Part shown: positions 52,142 through 61,234 of the stretch, piece after piece
How positions within the stretch are numbered: position 1 is the stretch's first letter
How the letters are laid out: the number at the start of each line of letters is the position of its first letter
NCBI GenBank assembly: GCA_002270465.1
Contig: NQOF01000003.1
Location: 186,001 to 250,000, forward strand
DNA: 64,000 bases
Direction of reading: 5' to 3'
Origin: Blautia hominis
GTDB taxonomy: Bacteria; Bacillota; Clostridia; Lachnospirales; Lachnospiraceae
Notes under the pieces: model-generated
Told to the model about the DNA's origin: nothing
What the model saw: only the letters and a program-made list of their open reading frames with translations
Databases searched by the model: none
Program-made: the position numbers and the translations under genes

Positions 52142-53353
52142 TCATATCCTGTGATTCTGTGCACGGTATTCGCTGGGTGACATACCGACATGTTTCTGAA
52201 AACAGGTGTAAAAGTAACTCCGATTGCTGAAGGAAAGGTTATCGCTGATCGTTTGAATGTTTTCAGTAGTACCGGACAGAAGCAGCTTGGCCTGGTCGAT
52301 TTTCTCCTTCAAGACGTATTCATTTATGCTTGTACCCATCTCCTCCTTGAATTTGTGAGAAAAGTAATACTCTGAATATCCGCTGCGTTTGGCGAGCATA
52401 TGGATTGACAGCGGCTCCGCTATATGGGATTTGATATAAGCACAAGCATTTTGTATGGGGGCAGAGATATGTGATTCTTCCTTTGATCTGCGCACACGGT
52501 AAACGTAATCTGCAAGCATGGTTTCATTTAATCTCTGTATTTCTGACATGGAGTTACATTCCTCTATTCTGGCTGCGTAGAAATCGTTCAGATCATAGGA
52601 GATGGAGGGCGCAAGACCGCCGCGGATGCAGGCTCTTGAGCAGAGTGTCAGCAATACTAGGGTATTATTTTTATGGAGGCGCAAAGAATCTTTTGCATTG
52701 ATCTTCATGCCGGAACTTAAAGACGCGGACTTTGCCAGAGCGTCTTTATAGTTGGGATTACCGTCAGCTATCATTTTGAACAACTGCTCTTCCGCGTACC
52801 AGATTCCGGCATGTTCCAGGGAAGAGGTGATGGAATCGTTTTTTTTCGCCGCAGGGACAATACTTTGGTAGGTTATGTCGTTCGTTGATATTTTGGCGCC
52901 CGTCAGACAGTAGTGAAGCATAACAGCGTACTGATTGATAATATTGGTGGGGACTGTGGGAATACGTTCAAACAGTTTAAAAACCATAGATCGAAGTTTT
53001 ACAGTCAAATCATAGTCATCCAGATGTTTTCTGAGAAGCATCTGGGAATCGCGGCCGCTGTAGATGGGGCCTATTAAAAAACATTGTTCCAGAAGTGAAC
53101 CATGGTAATCAAATCCCACAATCCATAAGAGGTTTCCGGCGGCTTCCACAATGAGAGGAGTCTTCCGGCCGGAAGCGATATATTCTTCCACCAGTTTGGA
53201 AAGACCGGTGTAGGAGAGGAAATTGCCGGAAAAAATACTTTCAGTCCAGTTTGTATGCGTCATATTCAGAGTCTTATCATAGGCCCATATATACAGGTCG
53301 TAGTTACAGTTGATCAATTCCATGAAAAAAGAAATCTTATCGGGTGTATTCAT
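52142..53353 (-). CDS. AraC-family regulator of the glycoside locus
   Basis: A 403-aa protein. A long N-terminal sensor region (about 1-290) has no family I can name. The C-terminal pair of HTH motifs (about 300-400) contains SIHMLAKRSGYSEYYFSHKF and the ending YFYTCFQKHVGMSPSEYR, the AraC/XylS signature. It sits between the GH2/GPH operon and the divergent GH35-like gene, so both arms are candidate targets. Confidence 0.92.
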   Translation of the reverse strand: MNTPDKISFFMELINCNYDLYIWAYDKTLNMTHTNWTESIFSGNFLSYTGLSKLVEEYIASGRKTPLIVEAAGNLLWIVGFDYHGSLLEQCFLIGPIYSGRDSQMLLRKHLDDYDLTVKLRSMVFKLFERIPTVPTNIINQYAVMLHYCLTGAKISTNDITYQSIVPAAKKNDSITSSLEHAGIWYAEEQLFKMIADGNPNYKDALAKSASLSSGMKINAKDSLRLHKNNTLVLLTLCSRACIRGGLAPSISYDLNDFYAARIEECNSMSEIQRLNETMLADYVYRVRRSKEESHISAPIQNACAYIKSHIAEPLSIHMLAKRSGYSEYYFSHKFKEEMGTSINEYVLKEKIDQAKLLLSGTTENIQTISDNLSFSNRSYFYTCFQKHVGMSPSEYRAQNHRI

Positions 53354-53400
53354 AGAAATCCTCCTCTTGCCCGCGAAGTGACAGATGCTGCGTGTTGAAA

Positions 53401-53428
53401 TTCATTAAAATGTTATAAATTTAATGAA
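53401..53428. promoter_or_regulatory. Candidate regulator site before the AraC gene
   Basis: Perfect 9-bp arms TTCATTAAA / TTTAATGAA with a 10-bp centre, in the 180-bp divergent region. A further half-like TTTTAGTGAA lies at about 53457. Confidence 0.5.
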
Positions 53429-53533
53429 ATTGAGTATTTGCTGAAATTATAACACATTTTAGTGAATTTTTAAACGCATATTAAAAGGTTTTCAAATAAA
53501 ATATATACTATAAAATTACGGAGGAATAAAAGT

Positions 53534-55174
53534 ATGAACAGTAAAAGAACGGTTTTAACGGTAGATGGAAAACCATTTATAGCCATTGCGGGGGAGGTAC
53601 ATAATTCCAGTTCTTCATCAGCGAAATATATGGAAAACGTTTGGAAACAGGCAGAGGAACTGGGGCTTAATACACTTTTACTGCCTGTGACCTGGGAACT
53701 AACGGAACCTGCGGAGGGTCAGTTTTCCTTTGAACTGGTGGATACACTGATTGAGCAGGCCAAAAGTTTTCATATGAAGATCATTTTTCTGTGGTTCGGG
53801 ACATGGAAGAATGCCCAGTGTATGTATGCTCCGGAATGGGTGAAAAAGGACATGGAACGCTTTCCCAGAGCCCAGACCGAAAAAGGGAAAAATAAAACGA
53901 GACTTTCCATGTTCCACGGAATGGAATATACCACACTTTCATATTTGGGGGAGGAGACAAATCGTGCGGATGCCAGAGCATTTGCTAAACTTATGAAACA
54001 TTTAAAAGACGTGGACAGTGAGACGCATACTGTCATTGCCATACAGGTGGAAAATGAAACAGGCCTGCAGGGAGCGGCCAGAGAACATTCCGATCAGGCG
54101 GATTTCCTGTTTGCGCAGCCTGTGCCGGAAGAGTTTGTGTCTTATATGAAGTCTCATACAGAATCCATGGAAGCGGGTATCAAAGAAGCCGTACAAGAAG
54201 GAAAGGACAGCGGAAGCTGGAAGGATGTGTTTGGAGACTATGCCGAGGAGATATTCAGTGCATATCATATAGCCGGATATGTGGGAAAGGTTGCAGCAGC
54301 CGGACGGGCAGAGTATGATCTGCCGATGGTTGTAAACTGCTGGCTTGATAAAGGGGGAGAGGCCGGGCAATATCCCACCGGCGGACCGATCGCAAAGGTG
54401 ATGGAGGTGTGGAAATACGCAGCTCCGGCTATTGATGTGTTTGCCCCGGATATCTATGTACCTAATTTCTGTGGTATTTGCGATACCTATACCAAACTTG
54501 GAAATCCGTTATTTATTCCGGAAACGGCAGTGCACTCCCATGCAGCGCCCCGCCTGGTTTACAGTATAGGACATTATCATGCTGCCTGTTTTGCCCCATT
54601 TGGTTTTGAAGATATGGGACAGCCTTTTGATGATATTACAGCATACCTGTTTGGTGTTGATGTGACAGACCCATTACTGCAGATTCCGCAGGACATATCA
54701 GAATATGCATGGTGTGCAAAAACCTTGGATAGTATGATGCCGCTATTGACAAGCAGATATGGAAGTGATGAACTGCAGGCTGTATGTTCGGAAACCATGG
54801 ATATGACACCGGCTAAGCCGGACAGCCGCTTGGCGGATATGGGAAATATGGGAAATATGGAAGGGGAAACCATGATGTTTGATGATTTCGGATTCCGGGT
54901 CATGATGAATATTCCGTTGGTGAAGCGTAAAGATGGCGTGTGTATGATCCTGAAGGAAAGCAGGGATACCTTCTACATATTAGCAAATGGGTGCATGATC
55001 ACTGCGTTTTCTGCAAATGCGGAGAAACCGTTTTATGACATCATTTCATTGGAAGAAGGTAAATTTGTGAATGGTTGCTGGAAGGCGGGAAGAAGGCTTA
55101 ACGGAGACGAAGCATCCAGGTTGTGCTTTAACAGCTATGAATTGTTAAAACTGAAGGTATTTCAATACCGGTAA
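53534..55174 (+). CDS. GH35/DUF5597-like beta-galactosidase
   Basis: A 546-aa cytoplasmic enzyme: TIM barrel starting VDGKPFIAIAGEVHNSSSS, acid/base Glu175 in QVENETG, nucleophile Glu330 in FIPETAVHS, and a C-terminal DUF5597-type beta domain. The family acts on beta-galactosides, but exact specificity cannot be read. There is no signal peptide. First gene of the rightward half of the locus; the RBS ACGGAGGA is good. Confidence 0.88.
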   Translation: MNSKRTVLTVDGKPFIAIAGEVHNSSSSSAKYMENVWKQAEELGLNTLLLPVTWELTEPAEGQFSFELVDTLIEQAKSFHMKIIFLWFGTWKNAQCMYAPEWVKKDMERFPRAQTEKGKNKTRLSMFHGMEYTTLSYLGEETNRADARAFAKLMKHLKDVDSETHTVIAIQVENETGLQGAAREHSDQADFLFAQPVPEEFVSYMKSHTESMEAGIKEAVQEGKDSGSWKDVFGDYAEEIFSAYHIAGYVGKVAAAGRAEYDLPMVVNCWLDKGGEAGQYPTGGPIAKVMEVWKYAAPAIDVFAPDIYVPNFCGICDTYTKLGNPLFIPETAVHSHAAPRLVYSIGHYHAACFAPFGFEDMGQPFDDITAYLFGVDVTDPLLQIPQDISEYAWCAKTLDSMMPLLTSRYGSDELQAVCSETMDMTPAKPDSRLADMGNMGNMEGETMMFDDFGFRVMMNIPLVKRKDGVCMILKESRDTFYILANGCMITAFSANAEKPFYDIISLEEGKFVNGCWKAGRRLNGDEASRLCFNSYELLKLKVFQYR

Positions 55175-55195
55175 GACAGCAAAGGGGAATTGAAT

Positions 55196-56611
55196 GTGAA
55201 TGACAAAACATTGAAGAGTCAGGAACTGTTTGAAAACATGCCGGTCTGGACAGCAGTTTTTTCTATGGCAGTGCCGTCTTGTATTACCATTCTGGTGATG
55301 TTTTTTTACAATATGGCGGACATGTTCTTTATCGGGCAATTGGGAGAAATGGCACAGGTGGCTGCGGTATCGGTTGTAAGTCCGGTATTTTCCCTGGCTG
55401 CTGCTGCGGCCACTATGCTTGGGATCGGTGGATGTTCGGTGATTGCAAAAGCAGCGGGGGCAGGGAAAATTGAGGATGCCAGGACGTATGGCAGTCTTTG
55501 CTTTTACACAGCGGCCGCATTTGGAATTCTCTGTACCATTGTAATGCTGATCGCTTCCAAATCCGTTCTGGGACTGCTGGGAGCGAATGCGGAAATTTTC
55601 GTGTATGCAAAGGATTATATGCAGATCCTGGCATTGGGGGCGCCGATGATGCTTTTATCTACCACCCTCGGGGCCTTACTCCGGGCTGACGGTGCGATCA
55701 AAGAAGGTCTGATTGGAAATATGACGGGCACAATACTCAATATTGTACTGGATCCCATATTTATACTGGTCTTTGGATGGGGAGTAAAAGGAGCTGCGGC
55801 TGCGACGCTTCTTGGAAATGCTGTCAGCACCATTTATTATGTGATCTATATCCGGAAAAAGGGACAGATTCTGAGTCTAAAACCATCTTATGCCATTCGG
55901 AAACCAAAATCTTTACTGCACATTATTGCAGTTGGAATGCCAAACGGAATTTCCAGTATCTTAAGCGGATTTGCTGCTACTTTTTCCAATAACCTTTTGG
56001 TTTTGTACGGAACCAATGCGGTTGCTGCTATGGCGGCAGCCGGCAAGGCAACCATGATCATATCCATGATCCAGATGGGAATCTGTATGGGAGTGCAGCC
56101 AATGCTGGCGTATAATTACGGTGCGCGTAATGTATCCAGGCTGAAAGAGATTTTAAAAGCTTTGAGTCTATTGACAGTTGTCATTGGATTGGCAGCAGCA
56201 GCCGGATGTATATTTGCCAGAGATACATTGATAGGGATGTTCTTAAAGGATGCTGCGGCAGCTCAAATGGGAAAACAGTTAGTGGTATACCTTGTGCTGG
56301 CAAGCCCCATTATAGGATTTTATTATCTTGGAACAAATTTTCTGCAGGCGGCCGGAAATGCAGTGACGGCAACCATTGTTTCCCTTCTTAGACAGGGAGT
56401 GCTGTTAATTCCGTTTTTATTTCTTATGAATCATCTGATGGGATTTTTGGGAATTGCGCTGGCACATACATTGGCAGATGGCATAGCGACAATTGTGGCA
56501 GTTTTAGCTATGTATATACAATACAAAATATTAAAAATAAACAGATCAGAGAGACAGGAGAATCATTATGAGAAGAATCCGGACACAGAAAAAGTGAGAA
56601 TGGTACGTTGA
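55196..56611 (+). CDS. MATE family efflux transporter in the glycoside locus
   Basis: A 471-aa protein with twelve helices and MATE signatures (FFYNMADMFFIGQLGEMAQV; QPMLAYNYGARNVSRL). The GTG at 55196 is chosen because AAGGGG is 8 bp away. It lies 21 bp after the GH35-like stop, so the two are co-transcribed. An exporter inside a glycosidase operon may expel aglycones released from plant glycosides (inference). Confidence 0.92.
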   Translation: MNDKTLKSQELFENMPVWTAVFSMAVPSCITILVMFFYNMADMFFIGQLGEMAQVAAVSVVSPVFSLAAAAATMLGIGGCSVIAKAAGAGKIEDARTYGSLCFYTAAAFGILCTIVMLIASKSVLGLLGANAEIFVYAKDYMQILALGAPMMLLSTTLGALLRADGAIKEGLIGNMTGTILNIVLDPIFILVFGWGVKGAAAATLLGNAVSTIYYVIYIRKKGQILSLKPSYAIRKPKSLLHIIAVGMPNGISSILSGFAATFSNNLLVLYGTNAVAAMAAAGKATMIISMIQMGICMGVQPMLAYNYGARNVSRLKEILKALSLLTVVIGLAAAAGCIFARDTLIGMFLKDAAAAQMGKQLVVYLVLASPIIGFYYLGTNFLQAAGNAVTATIVSLLRQGVLLIPFLFLMNHLMGFLGIALAHTLADGIATIVAVLAMYIQYKILKINRSERQENHYEKNPDTEKVRMVR

Positions 56612-56646
56612 CAAAGGCAGAACTTCAGCCGGCAGCCGGACTACAG

Positions 56647-56874
56647 TTAGATCAGATAATCCTTCAGGATTTCGTGATCGCTTATGTCTTCGCAGCATAT
56701 CTCGCCGCTATAGAGGAGTTCCGGCTGATGTTGGAGGGAGACAAAAATGAGCTGGCATAAGGTGCTTTGCATTGCCAGGATATCACCTTCCGAAGTTCTG
56801 AAGGTGACTTTGGAGCGGCATTCTTTTACTTTATTTAAGAAGTCTTCAAGATCGCAATTTTCTTTTAGACGCAT
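56647..56874 (-). CDS. Small conserved-looking protein, unknown function
   Basis: 75 aa, MRLKENCDLEDFLNKVKECR at the start, then TFRTSEGDILAMQSTLCQLI, acidic overall. RBS GAAAGGAAG precedes the ATG. I recall similar small proteins in clostridia without a known role. Its orientation opposite to the operon makes it a separate unit. Confidence 0.65.
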   Translation of the reverse strand: MRLKENCDLEDFLNKVKECRSKVTFRTSEGDILAMQSTLCQLIFVSLQHQPELLYSGEICCEDISDHEILKDYLI

Positions 56875-57079
56875 GATATAATTCTTCCTTTCATTTTTGA
56901 TTCCAGTAGTTTTCTACTATAATAGCATAGTAGGGGGGATTTGGATGTTTAAATATTGCGAAAAAAGATTGGATTTTCGTTATAAATTTTGAAACATGAA
57001 AATAGGAACATTTTATATAAAAAAGAGACACATGGGAATGGGATTTATTTTATACTAAAAGGAGGAGGATAGAATAGAA

Positions 57080-57931
57080 ATGGCAAAGAAAGCAGTACAG
57101 CAGATTATGCTTGGAACGGTTACAAAAAATGAAGATCAGGCGCAGGAGACACTAAAGCAGATAAAGGCGGCAGGTTATGATGGGATTGAATTGAATGGTT
57201 TTATGATACACCCCTCTTCATTTTTGGTTCGGGTTATGACAAAAGCAGCCGGTATGCCGGTTGGAAAAGGCGGACAATTTGACTGGAAAAAGTTACTGGA
57301 TCAGGCGGAACTCTGCTGTGTAAGCCTTCATGAAGACCTGGGAACGATTCAGAGAGATCCGGAGGTTGTGATTGCAGAAGCAGATAAATTGGGAACAGAT
57401 AAAATTGTGATTACGGGAATGTATCGTTTTGATTATTCAGATAAAGAAGCTGTCAGGAAACTAACAGATGACCTGAACCGTTCAGGAAAAGTGCTTAAGG
57501 ATTCCGGTATTCAGTTATTATATCATAATCACAACTGTGAATTCCGAAAAGTGGAGCCGGGCAAAACGGCATATGATATGATAATAGAAGAAACAGATCC
57601 TGAATATGTGAATTTTGAACTGGATTCTTACTGGCCCACGGAAGCGGGAGTATCGGCAATAACGCTTATGAAAAAGCTGGGTGAGCGGATGAAACTCTAT
57701 CATATCAATGACCGGGGAACAAAAGTAAGCGGCCCGTCTATGACACCAATCCTGAAATCAGACAGTATGGAGTTGGGGTACGGTAACATGAATCTGGAAG
57801 AATTAGTGAAGCAGGCCCTTGACGTGGAGGTGGATGCCATTATTCTGGAGAGCCATAAGAATTGGGCGGACAGATCACCCGTAAGATCACTGCAGCTCAG
57901 TGCGGAGTTTTTGAAACAACACATGGTATAA
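57080..57931 (+). CDS. Sugar phosphate isomerase/epimerase-like TIM barrel
   Basis: A 283-aa AP-endonuclease-2-fold protein with AGYDGIELNGFM, LLYHNHNCEFRK, VNFELDSYWPTEAG and KLYHINDRG metal-ligand segments, as in xylose isomerase-like epimerases. It could isomerise a liberated sugar or act on a modified glycoside. It heads the GH1-GH43-GH78 gene group, with 82 bp to the next gene. Confidence 0.9.
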   Translation: MAKKAVQQIMLGTVTKNEDQAQETLKQIKAAGYDGIELNGFMIHPSSFLVRVMTKAAGMPVGKGGQFDWKKLLDQAELCCVSLHEDLGTIQRDPEVVIAEADKLGTDKIVITGMYRFDYSDKEAVRKLTDDLNRSGKVLKDSGIQLLYHNHNCEFRKVEPGKTAYDMIIEETDPEYVNFELDSYWPTEAGVSAITLMKKLGERMKLYHINDRGTKVSGPSMTPILKSDSMELGYGNMNLEELVKQALDVEVDAIILESHKNWADRSPVRSLQLSAEFLKQHMV

Positions 57932-58013
57932 CATAAAAGGTATCGTGGCTGTTTGACCGCCTTATCGTTACAGGAAATCCAATGATATTATCAGTATAAA
58001 AAGGAGACAGGTT

Positions 58014-59327
58014 ATGGGAAAATTTGAAAAGGGATTCTTGATCGGCGCTGCAACCGCCGCACATCAGGTAGAAGGCTATAATAAAAACAGTGATTACTGG
58101 GCCATGGAACATATGAAGTATACTTCTTTTGCAGAGCCTTCACTGAATGCAGTTGACCATTATAACCGCTATGAAGAAGATATTAAAATGATGGCAGAGG
58201 CAGGGTTAAATGCTTATCGCTTTTCCATTGAGTGGGCAAGAATTGAACCGGTAAAAGGTGAGTTTGATGAGAAGGAGATCGAACATTACCGCAAAGTATT
58301 GGAGTGCTGTAAGAAGTATGGGATAGAACCGGTTGTCACATTGCTGCATTTTACATCACCGAAATGGTTGATCAAAGAGGGCGGTTGGGAGAATGAAGAA
58401 ACCATTGGATTATTTGCAGATTACTGTAAGTATGTCGTGGAAAGATTAGGCTCTTATATGCATTACATCTGTACCATCAATGAGGCAAATATGGGGATTC
58501 AGATTGCCGCTATTTCTGCAAGATATAAAGCACAGATGATGGAGAAAATGCAGCAGGGAGCAGGAACCCATGCAAATAAAGAGGCGGCAGAAAGCACAGA
58601 GGGAACCGTACAGGTTGGCCTGAATATGCAGAAAATGATGGAAAATATGCAGAAGCAGGCCGAGGAAAACATGGAAGTGTTCGGTGTGGCCACGCCCCAG
58701 GTATTTGTAAGCAGCAGGACACCCGAAGGTGATATTCTGGTTATGAAAGCCCATCAGGCTGCAAAGAAAGCCATCAAAGAGGTAAATGCCAATCTTCAGG
58801 TGGGACTTACACTTTCTCTTCATGACATCCAGGCAAAAGAAGGAGGAGAAAAACGGGCAGAAGAAGAATGGAACGAAGAATTTTTACATTATCTGCCCTA
58901 CATAAAAGAAGATGATTTCTTTGGACTTCAGAATTATACACGTTCTGTGATCGATGCAAATGGAATTTGTGCAGCACCCCAGGGTGCAGGATTGACACAG
59001 ATGGATTATGAAATTTATCCTCAGGCGCTGGAAGCCTGTATCCGGAAAGTATATAAGGAATTGAATATACCTATTATAGTGACGGAAAACGGCATTGCAG
59101 TTGAGGATGATACCGTGCGTGTGGACTTTATCAATAAGGCGACAGATGGTGTGGCAAATTGTATCGCAGACGGTATTTCGGTGAAAGGGTATATGTACTG
59201 GTCATTGATGGATAACTTTGAGTGGCAAAAAGGGTATTCTATGACATTTGGGTTGATTGCCGTTGACAGAAGCACACAGCAGAGAACTGCAAAGCCAAGT
59301 CTGAAGTATTTGGGTGGACTTATTTAA
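58014..59327 (+). CDS. Glycoside hydrolase family 1 (beta-glucosidase-like)
   Basis: A 437-aa protein with N-terminal GFLIGAATAAHQVEGYNKNS, acid/base Glu157 in TINEAN (usual motif T-x-N-E-P, Pro replaced by Ala) and nucleophile Glu358 in VTENG. A Met-rich insertion at about 170-225 (MMEKMQQGAG, NMQKMMENMQKQAEENME) follows the acid/base and replaces a loop that shapes the aglycone site. The barrel is otherwise complete. Likely a beta-glucosidase or galactosidase with unusual aglycone selectivity. Confidence 0.9.
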   Translation: MGKFEKGFLIGAATAAHQVEGYNKNSDYWAMEHMKYTSFAEPSLNAVDHYNRYEEDIKMMAEAGLNAYRFSIEWARIEPVKGEFDEKEIEHYRKVLECCKKYGIEPVVTLLHFTSPKWLIKEGGWENEETIGLFADYCKYVVERLGSYMHYICTINEANMGIQIAAISARYKAQMMEKMQQGAGTHANKEAAESTEGTVQVGLNMQKMMENMQKQAEENMEVFGVATPQVFVSSRTPEGDILVMKAHQAAKKAIKEVNANLQVGLTLSLHDIQAKEGGEKRAEEEWNEEFLHYLPYIKEDDFFGLQNYTRSVIDANGICAAPQGAGLTQMDYEIYPQALEACIRKVYKELNIPIIVTENGIAVEDDTVRVDFINKATDGVANCIADGISVKGYMYWSLMDNFEWQKGYSMTFGLIAVDRSTQQRTAKPSLKYLGGLI

Positions 59328-59395
59328 TTGTGGCGGGGCCAACCGCCGTTGCCGGGTTACGTTATAAAAATATAAATAGCAAGAGGTGTTCATAA

Positions 59396-61234
59396 ATGAA
59401 GTATTATTGTAATCCTGTTAATGTACCGTATCGGTATCAGTTTAATATGGATCCGCGTTCTCATGGAAAGCTGCAGATTGACAGGGAGGGGGCTGACCCG
59501 TCTATGATTCAGTTTCAAGGGAAGTATTATATTTTTGCTTCTATGAATCTGAGTGTCTGGGTATCAGAGGATATGGTAAACTGGGAGTCCTATTCTCTTC
59601 CCGAGAATCTTCCCCTTTATGATTATGCACCGGATGTAAGAGTATGCGGTGATTATGTGTATTTTAGTGCATCGAGGAAGGGAGAAAATTGTAATTATTA
59701 TCGGACCAGAGACATTATCAGAGGGCCCTATGAGGAGATTGCAGGTACATTTGATTTTTGGGACCCTAATTTGTTTTTTGATGAGGACGGGAAGATTTAT
59801 TTTTATTGGGGGTGTTCTAATATTACTCCTGTATGGGGTGTAGAACTGGAGCCGGAGACTATGCTTCCTAAGACAGATAGGAAAGTGGTGATCCAGGGAA
59901 ATCCATACGAGATCGGTTATGAACGGATGGGAATTGATAATTGTGAGTTTCCCCGTGGTGAGGAAGAGGTGGAGATGATGTTTCAGGGATTCCTGAAGCA
60001 GAGCAATATGACAGAAGAACAGCTTCCGAAGGTGTATGCACCGCAAATCAGGGGTATGTTTACAAGAAGGCCTTTTATTGAAGGGCCGTGGATGGATAAG
60101 TTTGGTGGAAAATATTATCTTCAGTATGCATGTCCGGGAGCACAGTTCAATACTTATGCAGACGGCGTGTATGTGTCGGATTCGCCTCTTGGTCCGTTTT
60201 CTCTGGCCGCAAACAATCCTTTTTCCTATCATCCGGGCGGTTTCATGCCGGGGGCCGGTCATGGGTCAACCATGTGGGACAAGGAGGAAAATCTCTGGCA
60301 TACTTCTACTATGAGGATCAGTGTTAACCACCAGTTTGAACGCCGTGTTGGAATCTGGCCGGCGGGATTTGATCAGGATGGCGAGTTGTTCTGTAACCAG
60401 AATTACGGGGACTGGCCCATAGCAGTGGAAGAAGGGAAAAGAAATCCCTGGAATGAACCTAAATGGTATCTTCTAAGTTATGCAAAACCTGCAAAGGCAT
60501 CTTCTGCGGCGGAGGGAAAGGATGCAGATCAAGCGGTAAACGAAGATTCACAAAACTGGTGGAGAGCCGCAGGCAGTGCCCCAGGGGAATGGTTAGAGGT
60601 TGATCTGAAGAAGACAATGGATGTAAGGGCAATTCAGATCAACTTTGCAGATGATGATCTTCCCATTGCGTCACCGGGGGAAATTAAGGGCACAGCCACG
60701 CAGCCGCGGTATATCGAGGAAAGAAATCTGCGGACAAGATGGAAACTGGAAGGCTCATTGGATGGAAAAGAGTATTTTGTAATAGAAGATAAATCAGAGG
60801 CTGTGACAGATTTGCCCCATGATTTTATCGTGCGTGAAAATGGCATTCAGGTTCGTTATGTTCGGCTTACCATTATTGAGATTCCATATGGAGTGGAACC
60901 CTGCATTTCCGGGCTGCGTATCTTTGGAATAGGGTCGGGAGATAAACCGGAAATGCCTGTATTCGAGGCTGGCAGAAGTGAGGATGAGTTAGATTTACTG
61001 GTGGCTGTTGAAGGGAAGAAAGACGCAGTTGGCTATAATATCTGCTGGGGTCATGAGGAAGAGAAACTCTATCATAGTTACCAGATTTACCGCAGTGTCA
61101 GGGACGTGGAAACGGACTGTGATGGAAGGATAGACAAAAGAATCGGAGCGCTGGTCAAAGGGCAGGATTATTTTGTACGTGTAGATGCATACAATGAAAA
61201 CGGAATTACCAAAGGAAAGGTTACAAAGATATGA
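59396..61234 (+). CDS. Glycoside hydrolase family 43 with C-terminal discoidin-like domain
   Basis: A 612-aa protein. Five-bladed propeller with base Asp34 in GADPSMIQFQGKYYIF and DPNLFFDEDGKIYFYWG. The C-terminal F5/8-type region (about 375-505) contains ASSAAEGKDADQAVNED and VRYVRLTIIEIPYG, then a fibronectin-like tail. Activity is alpha-L-arabinofuranosidase or beta-xylosidase by family. There is no signal peptide. It overlaps the rhamnosidase start by 4 bp (ATGA). Confidence 0.9.
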   Translation: MKYYCNPVNVPYRYQFNMDPRSHGKLQIDREGADPSMIQFQGKYYIFASMNLSVWVSEDMVNWESYSLPENLPLYDYAPDVRVCGDYVYFSASRKGENCNYYRTRDIIRGPYEEIAGTFDFWDPNLFFDEDGKIYFYWGCSNITPVWGVELEPETMLPKTDRKVVIQGNPYEIGYERMGIDNCEFPRGEEEVEMMFQGFLKQSNMTEEQLPKVYAPQIRGMFTRRPFIEGPWMDKFGGKYYLQYACPGAQFNTYADGVYVSDSPLGPFSLAANNPFSYHPGGFMPGAGHGSTMWDKEENLWHTSTMRISVNHQFERRVGIWPAGFDQDGELFCNQNYGDWPIAVEEGKRNPWNEPKWYLLSYAKPAKASSAAEGKDADQAVNEDSQNWWRAAGSAPGEWLEVDLKKTMDVRAIQINFADDDLPIASPGEIKGTATQPRYIEERNLRTRWKLEGSLDGKEYFVIEDKSEAVTDLPHDFIVRENGIQVRYVRLTIIEIPYGVEPCISGLRIFGIGSGDKPEMPVFEAGRSEDELDLLVAVEGKKDAVGYNICWGHEEEKLYHSYQIYRSVRDVETDCDGRIDKRIGALVKGQDYFVRVDAYNENGITKGKVTKI

